The translations under genes and the position numbers were made by a program. DNA of 64,000 nucleotides. Source: Micromonospora mirobrigensis (lineage in GTDB: Bacteria > Actinomycetota > Actinomycetes > Mycobacteriales > Micromonosporaceae). How positions within the stretch are numbered: the stretch's first letter is position 1; every line of letters begins with the position of its first letter. Shown here one piece after another: positions 1 to 7,866 of this stretch. The notes under the pieces are model-generated. The model was given only the letters and a program-made list of their open reading frames with translations. It was not told where the DNA came from and searched no databases. The stretch spans positions 310,001-374,000 of the forward strand of contig NZ_FMCX01000005.1 in NCBI RefSeq assembly GCF_900091555.1. The letters run 5' to 3'.

Positions 1-471
1 GTCGATGTCGATGCCGTTGTAGACGGTGTCGATCCAGTTCAGGTCGGTGACACCGAACCGACGCTGGCTGTCGCTGATGGAGACGAAGGCGGCCTCCCGC
101 GCGTGCTCGTACACCGGGCGGATGACCTCCCAGCCGGTGGTGCCGTGCACGGTGGTGACCATCGGCAGCGGTGCGAAGCGGCGGAACGGAAGTGCGGCGG
201 TCGAGTGGTTGTGCAGGACGTCGAAGTCCGTCATCTGCTGCAGCGACTCCGAGGCGTGCACCACCTCCCGCTGCCAGTCGAAGCTGTCCCGGTCGGTCAG
301 TCGGGTGCTGACCAGCCGTGCCCGGGTCCGGGAGGCCGGGTGGGCGAAGAGGGTCACCTCGTGACCCCGGTCGACGAGTGCGTCGGTCAGTTCGGCGATC
401 ACCCGCTCGACCCCGCCGTAGCCGACGGGCGGACAAGGAAGGTAGGGGGGCGCGAGTTGTGCGATCCTCAT
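1..471 (-). CDS. Glycosyltransferase family 4, N-terminal part (cut by window edge)
   Basis: The reading frame opens at ATG 471 behind an AGGAGAGGA ribosome site and runs without a stop to base 1, giving 157 codons. The protein begins MRIAQLAPPYL and continues with a glycine-rich VGYGGVERVI stretch, a DRGHEVTLFAHP strand and an FDVLHNH segment, the usual N-terminal Rossmann domain of GT-B retaining glycosyltransferases. The EX7E catalytic half lies outside the window. It sits 77 bases downstream of the WD40 gene on the same strand, so the two are probably co-transcribed. The acceptor cannot be inferred. Other GT4 roles remain possible, but the fold call is firm. Confidence 0.85.
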   Translation of the reverse strand, partial: MRIAQLAPPYLPCPPVGYGGVERVIAELTDALVDRGHEVTLFAHPASRTRARLVSTRLTDRDSFDWQREVVHASESLQQMTDFDVLHNHSTAALPFRRFAPLPMVTTVHGTTGWEVIRPVYEHAREAAFVSISDSQRRFGVTDLNWIDTVYNGIDID

Positions 472-547
472 GCGGGTCCTCTCCTGCGCGGATCGGGATT
501 GGTTGTGGAACGGCGACGCCGAGTCGCCCGTACGGCGACGGGCGGGT

Positions 548-2380
548 TCAGCCGAAGACGACCTGGGGCCGCGCGTCGTCACCATCGATCGACCAGCGGA
601 AGACGCGACCGTCCCAACCTGCGGTGACCGGGTCGCTGCCAGCCCAGGTCACCGAGCTGATCGCGTTGGCGTGCGCCTCCAGCCGGCGGCTGCCGGCCAG
701 CTCAGCGGTGTCGGTGAACCACCACAGGCGAGCGGTGAAGTCGTACCCCCCGGTCAGCAGGACGGGGCGGCCGTCGCAGTGGCCCCAGGCCACCGCCTTG
801 ACCGACTCGTCGTGGCCGACCAGTACCGTCAGCAGCTCACCGGTGTCGACATCGTGAATCCGAACCGTCCGGTCGCGCGAGGCGGTCGCGAGCACCTCCC
901 GCGAGCCGATCCGGGTCACCGAGCCGCTGTTGATCAGCTCGCCGTGCCCGGTGAACATCCGCAGCAGCGCGCCGTCGGAGCTGATCAGACGCGCGGTGCG
1001 GTCCGTGGAGACCGCGAGCAGGCGCTGGTCGTCGACCCAGCTGACGTCCTTCACCGCACCGTCGTGGCCGTAGTAGGCGGTTTCCGGGACCAGCGCGCCG
1101 TCCTGCCACCGGTAGACGTCCAGCGTGCCTTCGTAGTCGGCGACGGCCATCCGGTTGCCGTCCGGCGACCAGGCCACCCGGTTGATCGGGTGCAGCCGCC
1201 GCACCGACGCCACCGGCTCGCCCTCGAGGGTGCAGACCCAGACCAGGCCGGAGAAGGTCCCGGCCGCCACCAGACCTGCGTGGGGGTGCAGCGAGACGGT
1301 GTTGACCAGGCTCCCGTCGCCCCCGGGCAGCCGGCGGGGTGTCGAGCCGGCGAGCCAGACACCGCCGTCGTCACAGCCCAGCGCGATGACGTCCCGGTGG
1401 CTGCTGACGTGGTTGACGCCGCACGTGGTGGTGGTGGGCGTCAGCTCGACCGTCTCGACGTCGCCGTGCACGGTGTCGCCGAGCTGGTCGGGCACAGGGA
1501 GCAGGGCGGGAGCGGCGGCGGTGGTCCCGGAGATGAGATGACGTCCGTCCGGTGCCCAGTCCAACGACCGCGGCCACAGGTGTGGCCCCGACCAGCGGAC
1601 CAGCTCCTCGCCGGTGGACACCGACCAGATCCGCACCGTGCTGTCGTAGGCCCCGATGGCGACGTGACGCTGGTCGGGGGACCAGGCGACCGACTTGACC
1701 GCCGTCTCGTACGGGCCGATCTTTCCGAGCAGCTCGCCGTCGCGCTCCAGCAGATGGACATGCCCGTCGTCGCAACTCGCGGCGAGGATGGTCCCGTCGG
1801 GCGACCAGCGGCACATCTCGGCGTGGCCGGCCTGACCCAGCTCGGCGAGGCATGCGCCTTGCAGGTCCCAGATCCGGATGACGGCGTCCTCGCCGCAGGT
1901 CGCCACGGCGTCCGCCGAGGCGTCGACGAACATGCAGTGATCGGCGTGACTGAGCACGGTGTCGCGCAGCATGCCGTCGGTGAGGTCCCAGACCCGACCG
2001 GTGCCGTCCTGTGAGACGGTCACCAGGGCATCGTCCGAGAGCCAGCTGACGCAGTTGAGGTCGTCGGGCTGGCGCGAGAGCACGTTGACGAGCTGCCCGG
2101 TCCGGGTGTCCCAGACCTGGCAGGTCTTGTCGGCGGAGACGCTGGCGAGCCGATCGCCGCTGGGAGCGAACCGCACCCCGTTGACGAGGCGATGATGCTG
2201 GCCGGTCCACCGGGGCTGGCCGGTTGCCCGGTCGTACAGCACCACGCGGCCGTCGTAGCCGCCGGTGGCGAACCATCGGTTGTCACCGCTGAAGGCCACG
2301 CAGGTCTGCGGGGAGGCGTGCGGAGTGCCCCCCTGCTGGGGGAGAGTGGCGTGCCGGACCGAGATGTCCATCTCATACAT
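548..2380 (-). CDS. WD40-repeat beta-propeller protein (ToxC-like candidate)
   Basis: This 610-residue protein is built almost entirely of WD40 repeats. Repeat ends such as KTCQVWD, GTGRVWD, AVIRIWD, STVRIWS, RTVRIHD and FTARLWW are visible at intervals of roughly 40-45 residues, enough for two propellers. There is no signal peptide or membrane segment, so it should be a cytosolic scaffold. ATG 2380 was chosen because GAGGA lies five bases upstream; an in-frame ATG at 2422 has no ribosome site. A WD-repeat protein of unknown mechanism (ToxC) is part of the toxoflavin pathway, where it occurs with a SUMF1-like and a RibD-like protein, as here. The domain call is sure; the ToxC equivalence is inference from neighbours. 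Confidence 0.85.
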   Translation of the reverse strand: MYEMDISVRHATLPQQGGTPHASPQTCVAFSGDNRWFATGGYDGRVVLYDRATGQPRWTGQHHRLVNGVRFAPSGDRLASVSADKTCQVWDTRTGQLVNVLSRQPDDLNCVSWLSDDALVTVSQDGTGRVWDLTDGMLRDTVLSHADHCMFVDASADAVATCGEDAVIRIWDLQGACLAELGQAGHAEMCRWSPDGTILAASCDDGHVHLLERDGELLGKIGPYETAVKSVAWSPDQRHVAIGAYDSTVRIWSVSTGEELVRWSGPHLWPRSLDWAPDGRHLISGTTAAAPALLPVPDQLGDTVHGDVETVELTPTTTTCGVNHVSSHRDVIALGCDDGGVWLAGSTPRRLPGGDGSLVNTVSLHPHAGLVAAGTFSGLVWVCTLEGEPVASVRRLHPINRVAWSPDGNRMAVADYEGTLDVYRWQDGALVPETAYYGHDGAVKDVSWVDDQRLLAVSTDRTARLISSDGALLRMFTGHGELINSGSVTRIGSREVLATASRDRTVRIHDVDTGELLTVLVGHDESVKAVAWGHCDGRPVLLTGGYDFTARLWWFTDTAELAGSRRLEAHANAISSVTWAGSDPVTAGWDGRVFRWSIDGDDARPQVVFG

Positions 2381-2625
2381 TGAAGTCCTCGATTCTGGAG
2401 GGTCTGTGGGGCGGGCGGCCACGAGCAGCCGTCAGGAAGCCCTGATCGGCCGGCATGGGTCGGGCCGCGGAAGACCGAGGCGTGACTGGTTCGCGTTGTC
2501 GGCTCTGGATGCGCCCCGCCTGCGGGCCCGGGGCTGGACCGGGTCGACGGAGCGGCTGTGCGGACGTCGACATCACCCCGTGGACGTCACACTGGCAAAG
2601 GCCGTCGATCTGAGCCGCTCTTCAC

Positions 2626-2653
2626 GTTATAGCGGCCCATCGCTGAGTGTCAA
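2626..2653 (-). promoter_or_regulatory. Promoter for the WD40/glycosyltransferase unit
   Basis: On the minus strand TTGACA (2653-2648) is followed after 16 bases by TATAAC (2631-2626), close to the vegetative sigma consensus. Transcription would start near 2619, leaving a leader of about 240 bases before ATG 2380. Confidence 0.6.
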
Positions 2654-2902
2654 GGTTTCAATACGCACTCGGCCCGGGCAGTAAATATAGTCAGTTCTCG
2701 ATGTATATACGTCAGGTGGTGGGTGGTTCGGGTGTTCACGTCAGTGCCATTTGTCACTCCATAGTGGTAGGACTGGAGTGTCGACGGAGGGCTCTTCGCT
2801 GGTCGTTTCGGTAGATCAAATCGTGCCCTGCCAGCGGCCCGAGCTGCCCATTCCTCAGGTTGGACCGTGTTCTCCAAAATGGATCATGAGTGCTTGATCG
2901 CT

Positions 2903-2931
2903 TTGACAGTCGGTGGCGTCCGCCATAGCAT
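2903..2931 (+). promoter_or_regulatory. Promoter for the 3178-10306 operon
   Basis: TTGACA (2903-2908), a 17-base spacer and TAGCAT (2926-2931). The predicted start near 2938 would give a leader of about 240 bases before the first gene. The downstream genes are overlapped or closely spaced, so this could drive the whole operon. Confidence 0.6.
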
Positions 2932-3177
2932 CGGCGAAGGATTGCTCATTCATGTGCGACTTTCAAACCTGCGTGATACGAGGTTCCGGCGGGCGCCCCG
3001 CAAGATGCTAAGACAGATCTACCTGCCAATTCATGGCTTCGGGAGCCGGCTTTTCGGAGCCCGGAAACCGTAGGGCCAGGCGCGCGGTCGCCAGGTGTGC
3101 CCGTGTCCCGGGCAGCGGCCGGGGTGAGCGCCCGTCCGTCCTTCGGTGAGTGCCGACCCAACCTGCTTGGAGTGCTT

Positions 3178-4362
3178 GTGCCTGGCTTCCTCATGCCCGT
3201 CCGGCCGTTGCCGTCGGCTCGCCGCTCGGTATCGCCGAGCGGGAACGCCCCGACCCCGCCAGGGCGGGCCCCGGCCCGCGTAGGCGCCACCGGCACCCGG
3301 CGGACCAGTTCCGTCACGGTGGGCGCCGGTGCTCGCCCCGGCCGAGACGACCTCGTGGTGGACCTGTTCATTCCGGTGCGTGCGGAGCCGTCGGCCCAAC
3401 TCGAGCAGGCGGTCCGTACCGCCGAGAACCTGGCCGGCCCGGCCGGCGTGTCGGTGTACATCGTGTGTGGCGCCGACGACGACACCACACGCGGCCGACT
3501 GAGCCACCTGCTCCACCGGGCTGAGGGCGTGCAGCTGGCCGAGGTGCCGACCTGCGCGCCCAAGGCCCGGGCGATGAACGAGGTGGTCCGCCGCTCCTCG
3601 GCTGCCTGGATCGGGTTCCTCGACGTCGACGTCGCGGTCTCCGCCGCGGAGTTGATGTCGGCGCTGGACGAGGCGGAGCAGGGCCGTCTCGACTACGCGG
3701 AGTTCGTGGAACTGTCGGCCGGACCGGGCAGAGTGACCCGCCTGCTCAACATGCAGTCGGTGTTGTTCCAGATGGCGAACACCTACCTCGGGGAGCGCCT
3801 CGGCGGTCGATACTTCGCCTCCTCCGGACTGCTCCTGCGACGCTCCTTCGTGGACCGGGTCGGCCGATGGCCCGAGGACGGTTGTGAAGAGGGCTACCGG
3901 TGGAGCCTCACCGCCGCCGGGCACCCGCAACACGGCCTGACCAGCCGCGTGCCCGCCTACGGTCGACCCGCCGCCGGCCTGCGCCACGCACTGCGGCAAC
4001 GCCGGCGCTGGTACCAGGGTCAGCTGCACGCAGCGGTGGACTGCCTGCGACCCGGTTATCCCTCCCGGGGACGCCTGCTGGGGCTGCTCGGCGGGGTCAG
4101 CCTGCTGGCCCAGGCCGGCTGGACCGCCAGCTTCGCCCTGGGCGTGACCAGCCGACGGGCCCGCCGGGTGTTCGCCCTCCTGGGGTTGCTCGAGGCCGTC
4201 CGGTTGGTGGTGGCTGTGCCGCTGGGTGGAGCGGCGCCGCCGGGGCGGGGCCGCGACATCGCAGCCTTCCTGGCATTCGAACTCGTCGAGGGACTGACCG
4301 TGTTGTCGGCAGTGGTGCCCGCCTCGCCGGCGGGCGGTTGGCGGCCGACGCAGAGAGGATGA
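3178..4362 (+). CDS. Glycosyltransferase family 2-like, membrane-associated
   Basis: A GT-A type transferase. It shows a DLFIPVRAEP opening strand, a WIGFLDVDVA segment carrying the metal-binding DxD-like motif, and a QRRRWYQGQL (Q/RxxRW) motif typical of processive or family 2 enzymes. After this come hydrophobic stretches that look like two or three C-terminal membrane helices. The first about 60 residues of the longest frame (from GTG 3097) are proline/arginine rich and probably not translated. GTG 3178 was chosen because GGAG lies five bases upstream, giving 394 residues; a still later start is possible. The stop overlaps the region of the next gene's start. It is the first gene of the plus-strand operon. 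The sugar and acceptor are unknown. Confidence 0.7.
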   Translation: MPGFLMPVRPLPSARRSVSPSGNAPTPPGRAPARVGATGTRRTSSVTVGAGARPGRDDLVVDLFIPVRAEPSAQLEQAVRTAENLAGPAGVSVYIVCGADDDTTRGRLSHLLHRAEGVQLAEVPTCAPKARAMNEVVRRSSAAWIGFLDVDVAVSAAELMSALDEAEQGRLDYAEFVELSAGPGRVTRLLNMQSVLFQMANTYLGERLGGRYFASSGLLLRRSFVDRVGRWPEDGCEEGYRWSLTAAGHPQHGLTSRVPAYGRPAAGLRHALRQRRRWYQGQLHAAVDCLRPGYPSRGRLLGLLGGVSLLAQAGWTASFALGVTSRRARRVFALLGLLEAVRLVVAVPLGGAAPPGRGRDIAAFLAFELVEGLTVLSAVVPASPAGGWRPTQRG

Positions 4363-4367
4363 TTAGC

Positions 4368-5345
4368 GTGACCGACACCGTCGAAGTGCTCTGCTCACCG
4401 TCCGGCTCGACGGAGAGCGCCCTGCTCACCGCCGAACTCGAAGCATGGACCCGGTCGTCCGGTGTGCCAGTGACCAGCACCCGGTTGGCCGACCACAAGG
4501 ACGGGCTTCTCGCCTACCTCGGCGGCGCCGCCGCCCGCAGCACGGTGCTCCAGGTCACCCCTGACGTGGTGGGCGCCCTGGTCGAGGCCGGGCTGCTCCA
4601 GCCACCGCCCCCCGACGTGATCCAACCCGCGGTCCGGGCCGCTCTCGGGGCCGCGTTCCAGGTCGGCGGTGAGCTGTGGGCAGCCCCCAAGGACTACTCC
4701 CTGATCGGTCACTACGGGCGGGGCGATGCCGCAGCGTCCGACGTCGGCCCGACCTTCATGAACCCGGTCTACGAGCGGATCGCGCCCTTCCTCTACGCCC
4801 ACGGTGGCGGCACCGTCCTCGACGGGGGAGGGGGTGCCGGGTGCGAGTCGGGCAACCTGGCCGGCGTGCGCCGGCTCCAGGGGCTGCTCCGCGAAGGCCT
4901 GGTGGCCTTTCCTCAGCAACACGGTCACCGCAACACGGTGGAAGCCGCCCGCGAGGGGGCGGCGCGGTTGGCCCTGGAAGGCCCCTGGTTGACGCGAGAG
5001 GTGCCCGGCGCCTGGAGCGTCGCGTCGGTCGGCGAGCTGACCGGAGGCGATACGACGCTCGCCCTGGCCGGTGGGTGGGCGGTCACCGCCGGAGCCGATG
5101 ACATCGCCTGGGAGCTCGTACGCCACCTCACCGCCCCGGCCACACTCGAGCGGATCTCCCGGGACGGCGGCCCCCGTTCGGTGCACCACCTCGCCGGAGG
5201 CGACGCGTTCCGGCTGCTGCGTCCCATCGCCGGGGCCCGGACCGCCATCTGGGCGTGGCAGGCGCTCATCGGCACGCTTGCCGACGATCCTCCGGAGCTG
5301 CTGGCTGAGGCGTTGTCCGTGGCCGACCTCAAGGAGTTGACGTGA
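4368..5345 (+). CDS. Solute-binding-protein-like protein without export signal
   Basis: 325 residues resembling the C-terminal two thirds of family 1 extracellular solute-binding proteins. It has a GELWAAPKDYS segment, a later REGAARLALEGPW stretch (the usual 'G-x-A-A-M-x-x-x-G-P-W' region) and an LTGGDTTLALAGGWAVT segment. It starts directly with VTDTVEVLCSPSG and has neither a signal peptide nor a lipobox, so it should stay in the cytosol, and no ABC permease genes are nearby. GTG 4368 is preferred because AGAGGA sits eight bases upstream; ATG 4359 overlaps the previous stop (ATGA) and has its ribosome site too close. It is tightly coupled to the SUMF1-like gene. It may be a repurposed ligand-binding or enzyme scaffold. 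Confidence 0.6.
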   Translation: MTDTVEVLCSPSGSTESALLTAELEAWTRSSGVPVTSTRLADHKDGLLAYLGGAAARSTVLQVTPDVVGALVEAGLLQPPPPDVIQPAVRAALGAAFQVGGELWAAPKDYSLIGHYGRGDAAASDVGPTFMNPVYERIAPFLYAHGGGTVLDGGGGAGCESGNLAGVRRLQGLLREGLVAFPQQHGHRNTVEAAREGAARLALEGPWLTREVPGAWSVASVGELTGGDTTLALAGGWAVTAGADDIAWELVRHLTAPATLERISRDGGPRSVHHLAGGDAFRLLRPIAGARTAIWAWQALIGTLADDPPELLAEALSVADLKELT

Positions 5346-6091
5346 CCAGGTTGCAAGCAGTACTTGCCGAGCTCCAGGACGGCCTGATCGAGGTGCCGGC
5401 CGGCACCACCACGATCGGGTCGACGTCCGAGACCGTCAGGGCCGAGCTGGCCGCCCCCGACATGCACGGTGTACGACCCGAGTGGCTGCTCAAGGAGGTG
5501 CCCCGGCACCTCGCCCGGCTGCCCACCTTCTGGATCAGTCGGGTACCGCTGACGGTCGATCAGGTCGCTGCGCTCGCGCCGAGCACCGGGGTGCGCCCGA
5601 CCGGTGACGCCCGCCACGATCATCCGGCCACTGTGCAGCTCAGCGAGATCGACGACCTCTACCGGGCGCTGTCCGAACTCATCGGCCGGGTCGTCACGCC
5701 GCCGACCGAGGAGCAGTGGGTCCGCGCCGCCCGTGGCGACGACGAGCGGGTCTATCCGTGGGGGGACGACTGGCAGGAGGGGCTGGCCAACATGGCGCAG
5801 GCCAGTCTGGGTACGACCGCTCCGGTCGGCAGTTTCCCGGCCGGACGCAGCGCCTTCGGCCTGCTCGACATGGCCGGCAACGCGGACGAGCTCACTCGCA
5901 CCCCGTACGCGCCCTTTCCCGGCGCTCCCGCCGAGGTGCCTGCGGTCGAGGACTGGGCGCACGCCCCCTACGTCACCAAGGGGGGCGGCTACATGCATGC
6001 CCGCGATCTCGCCCGCTGCGACCGCCGGCACGGCATCTACGCGGCGGACGAGCCGTTGGCGCTGCGGCTGGTCGTGGAGTCGGCGGCATGA
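5342..6091 (+). CDS. FGE/SUMF1-like enzyme (ToxD-like candidate)
   Basis: 249 residues with the formylglycine-generating-enzyme fold. The recognisable order is FWISRVPLTVDQV, then TPPTEEQWVRAARG, VYPWGDDW, PVGSFPAGRSAFGLLDMAGN and a final GGGYMHARD/LALRLV block. The canonical family has NVWEW after DMAGN, but here it is NADEL. The two copper-binding cysteines of true FGE (C-x4-C in an SYC-R-R segment) are not present; only one cysteine occurs nearby (ARCDRRHG). True sulfatase maturation is therefore unlikely. SUMF1-like proteins act as oxidases in small-molecule pathways, including ToxD of toxoflavin synthesis. GTG 5342 overlaps the preceding stop by four bases, and the stop overlaps the MFS start. 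Confidence 0.8.
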   Translation: MTRLQAVLAELQDGLIEVPAGTTTIGSTSETVRAELAAPDMHGVRPEWLLKEVPRHLARLPTFWISRVPLTVDQVAALAPSTGVRPTGDARHDHPATVQLSEIDDLYRALSELIGRVVTPPTEEQWVRAARGDDERVYPWGDDWQEGLANMAQASLGTTAPVGSFPAGRSAFGLLDMAGNADELTRTPYAPFPGAPAEVPAVEDWAHAPYVTKGGGYMHARDLARCDRRHGIYAADEPLALRLVVESAA

Positions 6092-7338
6092 GCCGGACCG
6101 GACTTCAGCCGGCCCCACCGGAGGCGCCGCGCATCGGCCAGGCCGGGCGCGTCCTCATCGCCGCCACCGCCCTGTCGGCCCTCGGCAACAGCATGTACAT
6201 CGGTGCCGCCGCGTTGCTGGTGCTGCAACTGACCCGGGACCCGGCGTCGGTGCCGCTCATCGCGATCTGTGGTGGGATACCGGCGATCGTGATGGCCCCG
6301 CTGGTGCCCAGGGCCATCAAGCGCTTCGGCGCCGCCACGGTCGCGATCGCCGCGGATCTGGTGAGCGCTGCCGCGGCCGCCGTCTATCCGGTGTTGTTCC
6401 TGCTGGCGCTGCACAACGGCCCGGAGATCGTCTATGCCCAGGAGCTGGTGATCGGCAGCGCGGCCGCCTTCTACTCCACCTCGGCCCGGATCCTGGTCAG
6501 CGCGCTCTCGGCCAGCTCCGCCAGCGTGCTGATCCGGATCAACGGGTACTCCATCGCCACCACCCAGATCGCCGGCGTGATCGGCTGGGGCCTGGGCGCG
6601 CTCACCCTCGCGCTGTCCAACGCGGCGGTCGCGATGTTCGCCAACGCCGTCACCTTCGTGCTCAGCGCGCTGCTGCAGTGGCGGGTGCGCGACGACCTGC
6701 GCAGCGCCCAGCAGCGTGGGGAGGAGACCGAGTCGCCTGCCGGCGACGACCCTCCGTCCCGCTGGTACCTGCCGCATCCGCTGGGGGTGCTGGCGACGGC
6801 CGGACTGGTCGTGGTCTTCACCACGACCCAGCGCCTGTGGCTGAGCAACTACCCGGCGGTCCTCGAACTGGTGCTCGGCAAGCCGGACTGGACCCTGGGC
6901 GTCGCCAACGTCGCCTACAGCGCGGGCGCGATCCTGGCCGGCGTGCTGATCGCCGGGCGCGTCCAGACACCGTCCGTCCGGGTGGCGGTACTCGTCATCT
7001 GTGGCTTCTACGCGCTCTGCGCCCTGGTCACCTTCACCTCGCCGCTGCCGCTGATGCTGGCGGTCTACTGCCTGGTCGGGCTCGCCTCGATCGGCGTGGT
7101 GCTGGCCCAGTCCCGGCTGCAGCTCGACCTCCCGCTGAGTACCCAGTCCACGTTCTTCGCCCGGTTGCTCGCCGTCCAGAACGCCAGCAACCTCGTCTTC
7201 CTGTCGCTGTGGATCCCGCTGCTGCGGCTCAGCGACCCTCGTACGCTGATCGTGATCACCCTGACCACGGCGGCGGTACTGACCATTCTGCTAGGGGTGA
7301 CCAAACATGATCATCGTCCTGACCACGTCCGACAGTGA
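6088..7338 (+). CDS. MFS transporter (probable product exporter)
   Basis: 416 residues with about twelve hydrophobic helices and a charged central loop (RDDLRSAQQRGEETE) between helices 6 and 7, the standard MFS layout. The start overlaps the previous stop as ATGA and the 3' end overlaps the next gene by 32 bases, so it belongs to the same operon. In such clusters this type of protein normally exports the product and gives self-resistance. No substrate can be read from the sequence. Confidence 0.85.
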   Translation: MSRTGLQPAPPEAPRIGQAGRVLIAATALSALGNSMYIGAAALLVLQLTRDPASVPLIAICGGIPAIVMAPLVPRAIKRFGAATVAIAADLVSAAAAAVYPVLFLLALHNGPEIVYAQELVIGSAAAFYSTSARILVSALSASSASVLIRINGYSIATTQIAGVIGWGLGALTLALSNAAVAMFANAVTFVLSALLQWRVRDDLRSAQQRGEETESPAGDDPPSRWYLPHPLGVLATAGLVVVFTTTQRLWLSNYPAVLELVLGKPDWTLGVANVAYSAGAILAGVLIAGRVQTPSVRVAVLVICGFYALCALVTFTSPLPLMLAVYCLVGLASIGVVLAQSRLQLDLPLSTQSTFFARLLAVQNASNLVFLSLWIPLLRLSDPRTLIVITLTTAAVLTILLGVTKHDHRPDHVRQ

Positions 7339-7828
7339 GAACTCCCGTGGCGCCGAGTGCGCCAGCATGCTCGCGCAGCGGCTGACCGACGCCGGCGCCG
7401 GTCGGGTGGCGCTGGTCGACTGGGGCCGAGACCCGGCGACCGCTCAGGCTCGGCTGGCCGCGGAGCCCGAGCCCGTCACCGGGGTGGTGCTGGTCGCTCC
7501 GGTGCGGAACTTCGGCATCGCCGCCTCCACCAAGTCGGCCATCGAGCAGCTCGGCGACCTCTTCAGGGACCGACCCGTCGGCGTGGTCATGACCGCTGGC
7601 ACGCCCCGGAGCCTGCTCGCCGTGCAGAGCGTCGTGATGCCGCTCCTGCTCGACTACCACTCGGTCATCCACCCCAGAGTGGTGCACCTGCCCGGCGAGC
7701 CGGACGAGAAGGCCCGCCTCGACCGGTTCGCCGAGGAGTTCGCCGGCTTCTGTGCCGTCCTCGAGCCTGCGTGGACCAACGGGTTGAACGGCGCGGGTGT
7801 CCTCACCCCGCGACGACCCCACCGGTAG
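7307..7828 (+). CDS. NADPH-dependent FMN reductase-like flavoprotein
   Basis: 173 residues of flavodoxin-like fold. It has an MIIVLTTSD opening with a serine-rich phosphate-binding loop (TSDSENSRG), a VVLVAPVRNFGIAASTKSAIEQL segment that matches the helix after the 'P-x-Y-N-x-S-x-P-x-x-L-K-N' flavin loop, and a GVVMTAGTPRSLLAVQ segment typical of this family. It should bind FMN and either reduce it or act as an oxidoreductase on a pathway intermediate. The gene starts inside the end of the MFS gene (32-base overlap), which indicates tight co-expression. In an azapteridine-type pathway a flavoprotein could serve N-N bond formation or oxidation, but that is speculation. Confidence 0.75.
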   Translation: MIIVLTTSDSENSRGAECASMLAQRLTDAGAGRVALVDWGRDPATAQARLAAEPEPVTGVVLVAPVRNFGIAASTKSAIEQLGDLFRDRPVGVVMTAGTPRSLLAVQSVVMPLLLDYHSVIHPRVVHLPGEPDEKARLDRFAEEFAGFCAVLEPAWTNGLNGAGVLTPRRPHR

Positions 7829-7866
7829 CGCGCGAACCGGCGCGATCACCTCCAGAAGGGACAGCC

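Larger units (their letters stand above)
2381..3177. other. Long divergent intergenic region of the metabolite cluster
   Basis: About 800 bases without a convincing gene, with a visibly lower G+C stretch from about 2610 to 3060. It holds two back-to-back vegetative-type promoters (2626-2653 minus, 2903-2931 plus) and a 7-base inverted repeat, CACTCCA/TGGAGTG with a 12-base spacer, at 2755-2780 between them. Small open frames here (for example 2650-2877 minus and 2867-3073 plus) have no ribosome site and non-coding composition. Confidence 0.6.

Noticed and set aside
2650..2877. A 75-residue minus-strand open frame in the divergent region
   Set aside because: No ribosome site, non-coding composition, and it overlaps the predicted promoter zone.
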